Assembly: GCF_025420485.1 (NCBI RefSeq)
Contig: NZ_JAOEFD010000016.1
Span: forward strand, 1 to 41,547
DNA length: 41,547 nucleotides
Source: Nesterenkonia marinintestina
GTDB taxonomy: Bacteria; Actinomycetota; Actinomycetes; Actinomycetales; Micrococcaceae
Reading direction: 5' to 3'
Positions 13,949 to 21,529 of the stretch are shown here, in pieces; the stretch's first letter is position 1, and each line of letters opens with the position of its first letter. Below the pieces are notes generated by a model that saw only the letters and a program-made list of their open reading frames with translations, was not told the origin of the DNA and made no database searches. A program made the position numbers and the translations under genes.

Positions 13949-14863
13949 ATGTCTATCTACCTGAACAAGGACTCGAAGGTCATCGTCCAGGGCATCACCG
14001 GCGGCGAGGGCACCAAGCACACCCGTCTGATGCTCAAGGCCGGCACCAACATCGTCGGCGGTGTCAACGCCCGCAAGGCCGGCACCACGGTGGAGCACCA
14101 GGACAAGGACGGCAACGACATCTCGCTGCCCGTGTTCGGCTCCGTGACCGAGGCCATGGAGGAGACCGGCGCCGACGTCTCGGTGGCCTTCGTGCCGCCC
14201 AAGTTCGCCAAGGACGCCGCGATCGAGGCCGTCGACGCGGGCATCGGCCTGCTGGTGGTCATCACCGAGGGCATCCCGGTCCAGGACACCGCCGAGTTCT
14301 ACAACTACGCGGCCTCCAAGACCGGGGCCGACGGGAAGCCGACCACCCGCATCGTCGGCCCGAACTGCCCCGGCGTCATCACCCCGGGTGAGGCGCTGGC
14401 CGGCATCACCCCGGCCAACATCACCAACAAGGGTCCGATCGGTCTGGTGTCCAAGTCCGGCACCCTGACCTACCAGATGATGTACGAGCTGCGGGACATC
14501 GGGTTCTCCACCTCCATCGGCATCGGCGGGGACCCGGTCATCGGCACCACGCACATCGACGCCCTGGAGTCCTTCGAGAACGACCCGGACACCGAGGCCA
14601 TCGTGATGATCGGCGAGATCGGCGGCGACGCCGAGGAGCGCGCGGCCGACTACATCAAGGCCAACGTCACCAAGCCGGTCGTCGGCTACGTGGCCGGGTT
14701 CACCGCACCGGAGGGCAAGACCATGGGCCACGCCGGCGCCATCGTCTCCGGCTCCTCCGGCACCGCGGAGGCCAAGAAGGAGGCCCTCGAGGCCGCCGGC
14801 GTGAAGGTCGGCAAGACCCCGTCGCAGACCGCCGAGCTGCTGCGGGAGATCTACAAGGGCTGA
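13949..14863 (+). CDS. sucD: Succinyl-CoA synthetase alpha subunit
   Basis: 304 residues, full length. It binds CoA and carries the phosphohistidine intermediate. The N-terminal Rossmann CoA-binding domain contains [13 protein letters not shown] and [24 protein letters not shown] and SKSGTLTYQ follow. His261 in [13 protein letters not shown] is the phosphorylated residue. It shares an operon with sucC and is followed directly by a strong hairpin at 14879-14954. Confidence 0.97.
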   Translation: MSIYLNKDSKVIVQGITGGEGTKHTRLMLKAGTNIVGGVNARKAGTTVEHQDKDGNDISLPVFGSVTEAMEETGADVSVAFVPPKFAKDAAIEAVDAGIGLLVVITEGIPVQDTAEFYNYAASKTGADGKPTTRIVGPNCPGVITPGEALAGITPANITNKGPIGLVSKSGTLTYQMMYELRDIGFSTSIGIGGDPVIGTTHIDALESFENDPDTEAIVMIGEIGGDAEERAADYIKANVTKPVVGYVAGFTAPEGKTMGHAGAIVSGSSGTAEAKKEALEAAGVKVGKTPSQTAELLREIYKG

Positions 14864-14878
14864 GACCCGCCTCCCCAG

Positions 14879-14954
14879 ACATCGAGTCCCCGATCTCCGG
14901 CGCATTCCACGGGCATTCCGCCCGCAGATGCTGCAGAGATCGGGGACTCGATGT
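14879..14954. terminator. Long convergent hairpin between sucD and the split-barrel gene
   Basis: ACATCGAGTCCCCGATCTC (14879-14897) is exactly complementary to 14936-14954: a perfect 19-bp stem with a 38-nt loop. The loop holds a smaller GGGC-ATTCC-GCCC hairpin. It lies between two convergent genes (stops at 14863 and 14976) and could serve both. It lacks a T-tract. Confidence 0.65.
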
Positions 14955-14975
14955 GTGTCGGGAGCAGTCCCGGGC

Positions 14976-15428
14976 TCAGTACTCGCGCTCGGGGTGCTCG
15001 CCGAAGGCGAAGTGCCGTCCCGAGACCTCCTCCGGGACGATGCGTACGTAGTGGTCCTTCATCGTCGGGACCCACGGCTTGAGGTTCAGCTCCTCGGCGC
15101 GGGCGACCTCTGCGTCGCTCTCCAGCAGCTGCGCCTGACCGCGCAGCACCACCGACCAGGCCTGATCCTCCAGGATCCCGTCGGCCTCGACCACGACGCT
15201 CTCGTTGATCACCATCCCGGCGAGCTTGTTCCCCGGAGCCGTGCGCATCACCAGCGTGCGGTCCTGGACGGCGAAGTTGAACGGGAAGATCTCCACCCGT
15301 CCGCCCGGGACCACCACCAGACGCCCGTGGGAGGTGCGCTCGAGGAGCTGCCACGCCTGATCCTCGTCCAGCACCAGGACCGGCTCGTCGTCGGGGTGAT
15401 CGAACATCAGATGCCTGCTGTCTGCCAT
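14976..15428 (-). CDS. Pyridoxamine 5'-phosphate oxidase-family flavin split-barrel protein
   Basis: 150 residues of the Pyridox_ox_2 group. Recognisable elements are LDEDQAWQLLERTSHGRLVVVPGG, EIFPFNFAVQDRTLVMRTAPGNKL and SVVVEADGILEDQAWSVVLRGQAQ, the pattern of small FMN, F420 or heme-binding split barrels. Its substrate is unknown; many relatives bind flavin or deazaflavin without PNP oxidase activity. ATG at 15428 follows GGAAGGACGG. The gene faces sucD and ends 21 bp from the long hairpin. Confidence 0.85.
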   Translation of the reverse strand: MADSRHLMFDHPDDEPVLVLDEDQAWQLLERTSHGRLVVVPGGRVEIFPFNFAVQDRTLVMRTAPGNKLAGMVINESVVVEADGILEDQAWSVVLRGQAQLLESDAEVARAEELNLKPWVPTMKDHYVRIVPEEVSGRHFAFGEHPEREY

Positions 15429-15593
15429 CTCGTTCCGTCCTTCCTGTTCCGCCGCAGATCCCGCGCGGACCGCGGAGAGGTGGGAACTCCATCCTAGCCA
15501 CCGGCTCCGGGCTCGGGCAGGGTGCTCAGGGGTGGACAGGCGTGGACAGGTGCGGGCACGGCCGAGACGAAGGTTCCGGACGGGGGCGAGGGG

Positions 15594-16724
15594 TCAGGTG
15601 ACGGCGACGTCCAGCAGCGACCCCACCACATAGGTGATCGCCGCGGCTCCCAACCCGATCCCCAGCTGACGAAGCCCACGAGTCAGCGGCGACGACCCCG
15701 ACAGCAGCCCCACGATGCCGCCGGTGACCATGAGCGCGACCGCGACCAGTCCGCAGGCGATCAGCAGCGCGGTGAGCCCCGTGGCGCCGAGGAGGAACGG
15801 GATGATCGGGATCAGGGCGCCGGAGGCGAAGAAGCAGAAGCTGGACAGCGCCGCACCCCAGGCGTTGCCGATGGCGTGGTGGTCCTCCGAGCGGTCCACC
15901 GGCCCCTGGGCCCCGTCGGGATGGGCGGAGAACGACGGATTGCAGTCGCAGGAGAAGCGTCCCATCCGCTCCATGGCCCGGTGGTGGGCGTCCTCGGGGG
16001 ACATGCCGCGTGCCAGGTAGACCAGCTCGAGCTCGTTCTCGTCGACGTCGAGGTGTCGGGCCGCCTCCAGGGTGACCTGCGTGGGGGAGGACGCCTCCAG
16101 CAGCTCCCGCTGGGAGCGCACCGAGACGAACTCCCCGGCCGCCATGGACAGAGCGCCTGCCAGCAGCCCCGCCACGCCCGTGGCCAGCACCACCGAGGAG
16201 GAGACGCTCGTCGCTCCGATGCCCATGACCAGGGCCAGGTTGGAGACGAGGCCGTCGTTGGCCCCGAAGACCGCCGCGCGGAAGTTCCCCGCCAGCCGCT
16301 CCCGACCCTCGGCGGCCAACCCGCGCACGACCTCCTCATGGATGGCCTCGTCGGCGGCCATGCCCGGAGTGGCGTCGGCGTCCTTGGCGTACGGGGAGTC
16401 GCCCTCGGCGCGCTGGGCCAGCGCCAGGACGAAGACCGACCCGAAGAGCCGGGCCATCAGGCGCAGCAGGATCCGGTGCGCCGAGGGCCGGGGCGGGTCG
16501 TCCGCGTGCTCGCCGAGCAGGTCCCTCCAGTGCTGCTGGTGGCGCCGCTCGGCCTCCGCCAGACCTTCGAGGACGCGGCGCTGGCTCCCCGAACGGCGCG
16601 CGGCCAGGTCCGAGTAGAGCCTCTCCTCGGCGATCTCATCGGCCAGGTACCGCCGCCATCGCCGGATCTGCCGAGGCGTCGCCTCGGGACGCGCGGGGTC
16701 TCTGGTCTCGTCCACGGACACCAT
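15594..16724 (-). CDS. Ferritin-like domain fused to VIT1/CCC1-type metal transporter
   Basis: 376 residues. The N-terminal 130 or so form a rubrerythrin-like helical domain with carboxylate/His motifs (DEIAEERLYSDLA, EAERRHQQHW) that can bind iron or manganese. The C-terminal VIT1/CCC1 domain has GNFRAAVFGANDGLVSNLALVMGIGA, AGALSMAAGEFVSVRSQRELLE and hydrophobic segments ending YVVGSLLDVAV; the loop contains FSCDCNPSF. The architecture resembles membrane-bound ferritin-type iron or manganese exporters. ATG at 16724 lies close to GGAGAC; the GTG at 16718 gives more usual spacing. Divergent from the MFS gene. Confidence 0.85.
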   Translation of the reverse strand: MVSVDETRDPARPEATPRQIRRWRRYLADEIAEERLYSDLAARRSGSQRRVLEGLAEAERRHQQHWRDLLGEHADDPPRPSAHRILLRLMARLFGSVFVLALAQRAEGDSPYAKDADATPGMAADEAIHEEVVRGLAAEGRERLAGNFRAAVFGANDGLVSNLALVMGIGATSVSSSVVLATGVAGLLAGALSMAAGEFVSVRSQRELLEASSPTQVTLEAARHLDVDENELELVYLARGMSPEDAHHRAMERMGRFSCDCNPSFSAHPDGAQGPVDRSEDHHAIGNAWGAALSSFCFFASGALIPIIPFLLGATGLTALLIACGLVAVALMVTGGIVGLLSGSSPLTRGLRQLGIGLGAAAITYVVGSLLDVAVT

Positions 16725-16776
16725 TGTCTCCGGATCGGGCTCAGCGACGAAGACCGTAGGCTACTGTTGCGGATCT

Positions 16777-16795
16777 GGGGTTCGGCTAAAACCCC
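16777..16795. promoter_or_regulatory. Small inverted repeat in the transporter intergenic region
   Basis: GGGGTT and AACCCC flank a 7-nt spacer in the 98-bp gap between the divergent VIT1-type and MFS genes. It may be an operator for either gene; no regulator is nearby to assign it to. Confidence 0.3.
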
Positions 16796-16822
16796 CGTGC
16801 GAGGCCTGATAGCGTCGGGCGG

Positions 16823-18160
16823 ATGAGGCGAGGCCTGCTCGACGTCCGGCCCCTGCGGGACAGCCCGACGTTCCGCACCCTGTGGCTGGGCAGCACCCTC
16901 GCCGCATTCGCCGGGCAGCTGACCGTCATCGCCGTGCTCTACCAGGTCTGGGAGCAGACCCGGAACCCCCTGATGACCGGCATGGTCGGCCTCGCCGCCG
17001 CCTTCCCCCGCCTGGCCGGCAGCCTCCTCGGCGGCACCCTGTCCGACACCCGCGACCGACGCCTCGTCCTGCTCTGGGCCGCCTGCGGACAGACGTCCGC
17101 CGTGCTCGGCCTGGCCCTGCACTCGGCGGATCTCGTCACCGGCCTCGACGGTGTGGGTCCCGTGCTGGCCCTGGTCGGAGCGAACTCGTTCACCGCAGGC
17201 ATGGGTGCCGCCGCCCGCCGCAGCATGATCGCGCGGCTGGTGAGCCGCGAGCTGCTGCCCGCCGCCGTCGCCCTGGGCATGCTGACCTTCCACGCCGCGG
17301 GACTGTTCGGCCCGGCACTGGGCGGTCTGCTGATCGGCGCCTGGGGCCTGACCGTGACCTACTCGGTGATCACCGTCTGCGCGGTGGTCGCGCTGCTCGC
17401 CGTCCTGCTGCTGCCGGCCGTCCCGCCGCAGGCCGCCGACGCGCCGCGGAATCCGCTGGCGATGACCTGGGAGGGCCTGCGATACGTGACCCGACCCGGG
17501 GCGATCCGCGGAGCCTTCGGGACGGACCTGTTCGCCACCCTGATGGCCATGCCGGTGGCCCTGTTCCCGATGATCAACGACGAGCGGCTCGGCGGCGACC
17601 CCGAGACCCTGGGCCTGATGACCAGCGCGATGGCGGTCGGCGGAACCATCACCGGGGTGCTCTCCGGTCACATCACCCGCAGTCAGCGGCTCGGGCTGAT
17701 CCAGATCGCCGGCGCCTCGGTCTGGAGCGCGGCGATGGTCGGTCTCGCCTTCGGCCCCGGGCTCATCGCGGTGATCGCCGCGCTGGCGGTGGCCGGCGCC
17801 GCCGACACGGTGAGCGTGATCGCCCGCGGCGCGCTGGTGCAGCTGCGCATCCCCGACAGCCGTCGCGGACGGGTCACCGCCGTGGACGACGCCATCGCCG
17901 TGGCCGGACCGGACCTGGGCAACGCCCGCGCCGGCGCCGTCGCAGCTGTGGTGGGTGCTCCCGCGGCGCTGGCCCTGGGCGGGACCCTGAGTCTGCTGGG
18001 GATGGGGTGGATCCTCTGGCGGAACACCGCGCTGCGCACCTTCCGACGCAGCGACGCCGCGGACGAGGACGGATACGACGGAGCCGCCGGATACGACGGA
18101 GACGCCGGCCGTGCCGGGGGGCCCGGCGGCGCTGACGGCCCTGGTGCTCAGGGTTCCTGA
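16823..18160 (+). CDS. MFS efflux transporter (EntS/DHA3-like)
   Basis: 445 residues with about 12 hydrophobic segments. The N-terminus (LRDSPTFRTLWLGSTLAAFAGQLTVIAVLYQVWEQT) and the cytosolic motif A region (GGTLSDTRDRRLVLLW) match the MFS_3/EntS group that exports siderophores or drugs. The C-terminal 40 residues are a Gly/Asp/Ala-rich tail with GYDGAAGYDGDAG repeats. TAGCGT sits 7 bp before the ATG and no ribosome site is seen, consistent with a leaderless message. The last 13 bp overlap the convergent phosphatase gene. The substrate cannot be told. Confidence 0.85.
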   Translation: MRRGLLDVRPLRDSPTFRTLWLGSTLAAFAGQLTVIAVLYQVWEQTRNPLMTGMVGLAAAFPRLAGSLLGGTLSDTRDRRLVLLWAACGQTSAVLGLALHSADLVTGLDGVGPVLALVGANSFTAGMGAAARRSMIARLVSRELLPAAVALGMLTFHAAGLFGPALGGLLIGAWGLTVTYSVITVCAVVALLAVLLLPAVPPQAADAPRNPLAMTWEGLRYVTRPGAIRGAFGTDLFATLMAMPVALFPMINDERLGGDPETLGLMTSAMAVGGTITGVLSGHITRSQRLGLIQIAGASVWSAAMVGLAFGPGLIAVIAALAVAGAADTVSVIARGALVQLRIPDSRRGRVTAVDDAIAVAGPDLGNARAGAVAAVVGAPAALALGGTLSLLGMGWILWRNTALRTFRRSDAADEDGYDGAAGYDGDAGRAGGPGGADGPGAQGS

Positions 18161-19053
18161 GTCGGTCTCCTGGCCGCGCTTCGGCGGGCGCAGATCTCCT
18201 CGAGCACCTCGATCGCCGTCGGGGCCTCGACGCCCGGGGCGAGACCCATGCAGTGCGGTGCGAGGTGCGGCGGGTCCACCGGGCGGCCGAAGTCGTCCCG
18301 GGGGATTAGTCGTCCGCCCGCCTCCTGAAGGATCAGCTGGCCGGCCGCGACGTCCCAGGGCCGCGCGTCCACGGTGAGGACCGCATCGGCCCACCCGGCC
18401 GCGGCGAAGCAGAGCTCCAACGCCCCGGAGACCACACGGCGGACCGTGGAGTAGGTCGTGACCAGCCGGGAGAAGTCTTCGGCCGCGGCCGGGCCTTCGA
18501 GCTCGAGGGCTTCGGCGGCGGGAAAGCTGGTCACCAGGTTCAGCGCCGTCTCGGGCTCCTGCGCCCGTGGGGAGGGGTCGTGGAGGCCGCGGACGCCGTG
18601 CCGATCCACCAATTGGGCGCCGCGTCCTCGGACGGCCGAGAACGCCAACCCGGCGGCGGGCGCATGGACCACCGCGGCGACGACCTCGTCCTCAAGGGTC
18701 GCGGCGATCGAGACCGAGAACATCTCGAAGCCGTGTGCGAAGTTCGACGTGCCGTCGATGGGGTCGACGATCCACCCGACCCGGGTGCCGTCGTCGTCGT
18801 GCCCTGGGCCGATCCGCCCGCCCTCCTCGCCGAGGACGGAGGATCCGGGGACGGCGGCGGTGAGCAGCTCGACCAGGCGACCCTCGGTGTAGACGTCGTG
18901 CTCGGTCACCAGGTCATGGGCCGAGGCCTTCGTCCGCGCGGAGATGCTCCCGCGGAAGGCGTCGACCAATGGTCCTGCGACCGAGGCGGCGGCCTCACGT
19001 GCGATGGTGCACAGCCGCTCCGGTGACCGGTCTCTGTGATCCACGCCCACCAC
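18148..19053 (-). CDS. Inositol monophosphatase-family phosphatase
   Basis: 301 residues. Metal-binding motifs are intact: GEEGG (Glu76-Glu77 region), WIVDPIDGTSNFAHG (Asp97, Asp100, Gly101, Thr102), and the C-terminal WDVAAGQLILQEAGG. The family hydrolyses inositol phosphate, fructose bisphosphate, histidinol phosphate or PAP with magnesium; which one is not clear here. Two starts are plausible: GTG at 19053, or GTG at 19044, which lies exactly 7 nt after TAGGGT and would be leaderless. It runs convergent to the MFS gene with a 13-bp overlap. Confidence 0.9.
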   Translation of the reverse strand: MVGVDHRDRSPERLCTIAREAAASVAGPLVDAFRGSISARTKASAHDLVTEHDVYTEGRLVELLTAAVPGSSVLGEEGGRIGPGHDDDGTRVGWIVDPIDGTSNFAHGFEMFSVSIAATLEDEVVAAVVHAPAAGLAFSAVRGRGAQLVDRHGVRGLHDPSPRAQEPETALNLVTSFPAAEALELEGPAAAEDFSRLVTTYSTVRRVVSGALELCFAAAGWADAVLTVDARPWDVAAGQLILQEAGGRLIPRDDFGRPVDPPHLAPHCMGLAPGVEAPTAIEVLEEICARRSAARRPTQEP

Positions 19054-19070
19054 CCTATGCGTCCCCTCTC

Positions 19071-19140
19071 GATGACTCTGGCGTTCATGCTGCTTTCGGG
19101 CGGTCTTCGGCCTCAGAGCCGCACGAACTCCAGAGTCACC
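19071..19140 (-). terminator. Hairpin terminator of the symporter gene
   Basis: Arms 19071-19090 and 19121-19140 pair at 17 of 20 positions around a 30-nt loop. The right arm contains the symporter stop codon, so the structure immediately ends that gene. No strong T-tract. Confidence 0.5.
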
Positions 19141-19146
19141 GTGGAG
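19119..19146. repeat. 28-bp direct repeat, copy 1
   Basis: Identical over 28 bp to 23295-23322, centred on CGAACTCCAGAGTCACC. This copy covers the end of the symporter gene and forms one arm of its hairpin. Confidence 0.8.
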
Positions 19147-20752
19147 AGCGGTCGGTGCCGGCGTCGACCACCGCGTCGCTGACCGTGGAACCGGGCACGA
19201 AGTCGGTCTCGGCCCCGTAGATCGTCCGGTGCTGCCAGGCGGTGAGCACCTTCGGGTCTGTGCGCGGGGTCACCAGGCTGACCACGACGTAGACCACCGC
19301 CGAGCCGAGCAGTCCGTAGTAGATCGGCTCATTCGCGTAGATCCCGGCGAACCGGTCCTCGGCCTGCATCTCCAGGACCACCATCGTGCCCAGGGTGACC
19401 GTCGCGCCCACACCCATCGACCAGGCGGCCGCCGTGCCCGTGCCGCGCTTCCAGAGCAGTCCGCCCAGGATCGCGACGAGCAGGCCGCCGACCAGGATGC
19501 CGTAGGCGATGGTCAGTGCGGCGACCACGTCGGGGACGAGGATCGCCAGCGCGAGCACGACGACGCCCGCGCACAGCACCCACCACCGGTTCGAGGCGAT
19601 GTCGCGTTCGAACCGGTCGACGTCGTCGGAGGTGGTCACCGCCTCGTCCTGCCCGGCCTGCCGCTCCGCCCCGGCCGCGGTCTCCCGGGCGTCGAGGCGC
19701 TTGGGCCCGCGTCCGGCGATGATGCCCCGGACCAGGGGCACCACGTCGGCCCGGGCCACCGTCGCCGAGGCGATTAGCGCACCGGACGCAGTCGACATCA
19801 TGGCGGCCACGGCGGCGGCCATGGCGATGCCGCCGATGCCCATCGGAAGGATCTCGGTGGTCACGGCCGCGAAGACGTCGTCCTGGTTCTCGATGCCCGG
19901 CAGCACCACGGCCGCGGCCATCCCGATGATCGCTCCGGCCAGACCGTACAGCGCCGTGTAGACGCCCGAGGCTGCTCCGCCCCAGCGCGCCGTGGTCGGA
20001 GAGCGGGCGGTGAAGATGCGCTGCCAGATGTCCTGACCGATCAGCATGCCCAAGGTGTAGATCACGAAGTAGGTGATGATCGACTGCAGACCCATGCCGC
20101 CGATGTCGAAGAACTCGGAGCCGAGTCGGTCCTGCAGCCCGGACCAGCCGCCGGCCTGGGACAGCGAGAACGGCAGCATCAGCAGGAACAGGCCGACGGT
20201 CATGATCACGAACTGCACCATGTCCGCCAGGGTGATGGACCACATGCCTCCGACCACGGCGTAGATCAGGACGATCCCGCCGCCGATCAGGATGGACAGC
20301 CACCGGTCCCAGCCGAACAGGACCACGAAGATCGAGGCGTATGCGCCCGTGGAGGTGGCCGCGAGCATCAGTGTGTAGCCGAGCATGACGATCGAGGAGA
20401 CCTTCGTGGCCTCTGAGCCGTATCGCAGGGTGAGCATCTGCGAGACGGTGTAGATCTTCAGCCGCTGGAGGGCGGGCGCGAAGGCCAGGCTGAGGATGAT
20501 CACGCCCACGCCGATGGCGGTGACCAGCCAGACCCCGGAGATGCCGAAGGTGTAGCCCAGGCCGACGCCGCCGATGGTCGATGCGCCGCCGAGCACCAGC
20601 GCCGACATCGTGCCGGTGTAGAGCAGCGGTCCGAGGCGCCGACCTGCGACCAGGTAGTCGGAGGAGTTCTTGGTCCGCATCCGACCCCACCAGCCGAACA
20701 GGAGCATCGCCGCCAGATATACGACGATGATGATCACGTTGAGCGTCTCCAT
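19136..20752 (-). CDS. Sodium:solute symporter (SSS family)
   Basis: 538 residues with about 13 hydrophobic segments, full length. Family landmarks: SSDYLVAGRRLGPLLYTGTMSA, GGASTIGGVGLGYTFG, LRYGSEATK, the region GQDIWQRIFTARS, and AAVAAMMSTASGALIASAT. An acidic cytosolic loop contains QDEAVTTSDDVDRFERD. It takes up an organic solute with sodium. The ATG at 20752 follows GAGAGGGG; a longer frame upstream runs into the promoter region. It is divergent from an XRE-cupin regulator and a ThDP enzyme, so it probably imports that enzyme's substrate, perhaps a 2-oxo acid or its precursor. The substrate is not determinable from sequence. Confidence 0.9.
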   Translation of the reverse strand: METLNVIIIVVYLAAMLLFGWWGRMRTKNSSDYLVAGRRLGPLLYTGTMSALVLGGASTIGGVGLGYTFGISGVWLVTAIGVGVIILSLAFAPALQRLKIYTVSQMLTLRYGSEATKVSSIVMLGYTLMLAATSTGAYASIFVVLFGWDRWLSILIGGGIVLIYAVVGGMWSITLADMVQFVIMTVGLFLLMLPFSLSQAGGWSGLQDRLGSEFFDIGGMGLQSIITYFVIYTLGMLIGQDIWQRIFTARSPTTARWGGAASGVYTALYGLAGAIIGMAAAVVLPGIENQDDVFAAVTTEILPMGIGGIAMAAAVAAMMSTASGALIASATVARADVVPLVRGIIAGRGPKRLDARETAAGAERQAGQDEAVTTSDDVDRFERDIASNRWWVLCAGVVVLALAILVPDVVAALTIAYGILVGGLLVAILGGLLWKRGTGTAAAWSMGVGATVTLGTMVVLEMQAEDRFAGIYANEPIYYGLLGSAVVYVVVSLVTPRTDPKVLTAWQHRTIYGAETDFVPGSTVSDAVVDAGTDRSPR

Positions 20753-20905
20753 GGAAGTCCCCTCTCTTCTCGGGAGGTCGGCCTCCCGGGGATCGCTTGA
20801 CGCCTGCTGCTCTGTGTTGTCAATCACAGCTGGCAGGTATACGGTAAACCGAAGTTGCCTGTGGGGCAACAGCTGCTCTGTCGGACGAGGTCAGGAGGGT
20901 GTGCG
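20753..20905. promoter_or_regulatory. Divergent control region with inverted repeat (20854-20870)
   Basis: GTTGCC-TGTGG-GGCAAC (20854-20870) is a perfect inverted repeat 36 bp before the regulator ATG. A second symmetric pair, TTGAC (20797-20801) and GTCAA (20819-20823), lies nearer the symporter, and GCTGCTCTGT occurs on both sides. TATACG (20838-20843) may be the regulator's -10 box; TTGACA on the minus strand (20818-20823) may be the symporter's -35. These are plausible operators for the XRE-cupin protein. Confidence 0.45.
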
Positions 20906-21529
20906 ATGAAGTCGGTTCCGGAGATGCGCCGTCCGGCGCCCGCCGCGCTCGGTCGGAGGCTGCGGTCGCTGCGGGAGCGTCGACGGCTGACCGTCGAGCA
21001 GCTCGCCGACTATGCCGGCCTGAGCAAAGGCTTCCTCTCCCGGGTGGAGCGGGACCTCACCAGCCCGTCGGTGGCCTCCCTGGTGTCGATCTGCCAGGTG
21101 CTGCGGGTCAGCCCCGGTGAGGTGCTGGACACCCCGGAGCCCACGAAGGTGAGCCTGTCCGAGGCGCCGATGATCAGCCTCGGAGGCGACGGCATCACCG
21201 ACCGGCTGCTGTCCCCGCCCGGGCAGCACGACCTCCAGCTGGTCCGGGCGGTCGTCGCCCCCGGAGGCGTCGGCGAGTCCGACATGTACACCATGGACTG
21301 CGAGGTCGAGGCGCTGCACGTCATCAGCGGATCCTTCGTGCTGAAGACCGAGCACGGCGAGTACGCCCTGCAGGCCGGTGACACCGTCACCTTCCCCGGC
21401 ACCGAGCCCCACACCTGGGAGAACCCGGGTGACGAGGAGGCGATCGTGCACTGGATACTGGTGGGGCGGCGCTCGTCGTCGACCCTGCCGTTGGATACCA
21501 CGCGTCGAGGAGATGAGGGCCGAGCATGA
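20906..21529 (+). CDS. XRE-family regulator with C-terminal cupin sensor
   Basis: 207 residues. An XRE helix-turn-helix lies at about 12-70 (LRERRRLTVEQLADYAGLSKGFLSRVERDLTSPSVASL) and a cupin_2 barrel at about 110-185 (ALHVISGSFVLKTEHGEYAL, AGDTVTFPGTEPHTWENPGD). In this family the cupin binds a small ligand and controls the neighbouring catabolic or transport genes. ATG at 20906 follows AGGAGG by 7 nt; a longer frame exists but lacks such a site. Its stop overlaps the next ATG (ATGA), so regulator and enzyme are co-translated, and it probably controls both divergent units. Confidence 0.88.
   Translation: MKSVPEMRRPAPAALGRRLRSLRERRRLTVEQLADYAGLSKGFLSRVERDLTSPSVASLVSICQVLRVSPGEVLDTPEPTKVSLSEAPMISLGGDGITDRLLSPPGQHDLQLVRAVVAPGGVGESDMYTMDCEVEALHVISGSFVLKTEHGEYALQAGDTVTFPGTEPHTWENPGDEEAIVHWILVGRRSSSTLPLDTTRRGDEGRA

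Noticed and set aside
16457-18394. Long frame antisense to the MFS gene
   Set aside because: Composition is Gly/Arg/Gln-rich; the MFS frame has clear membrane helices and motif A.
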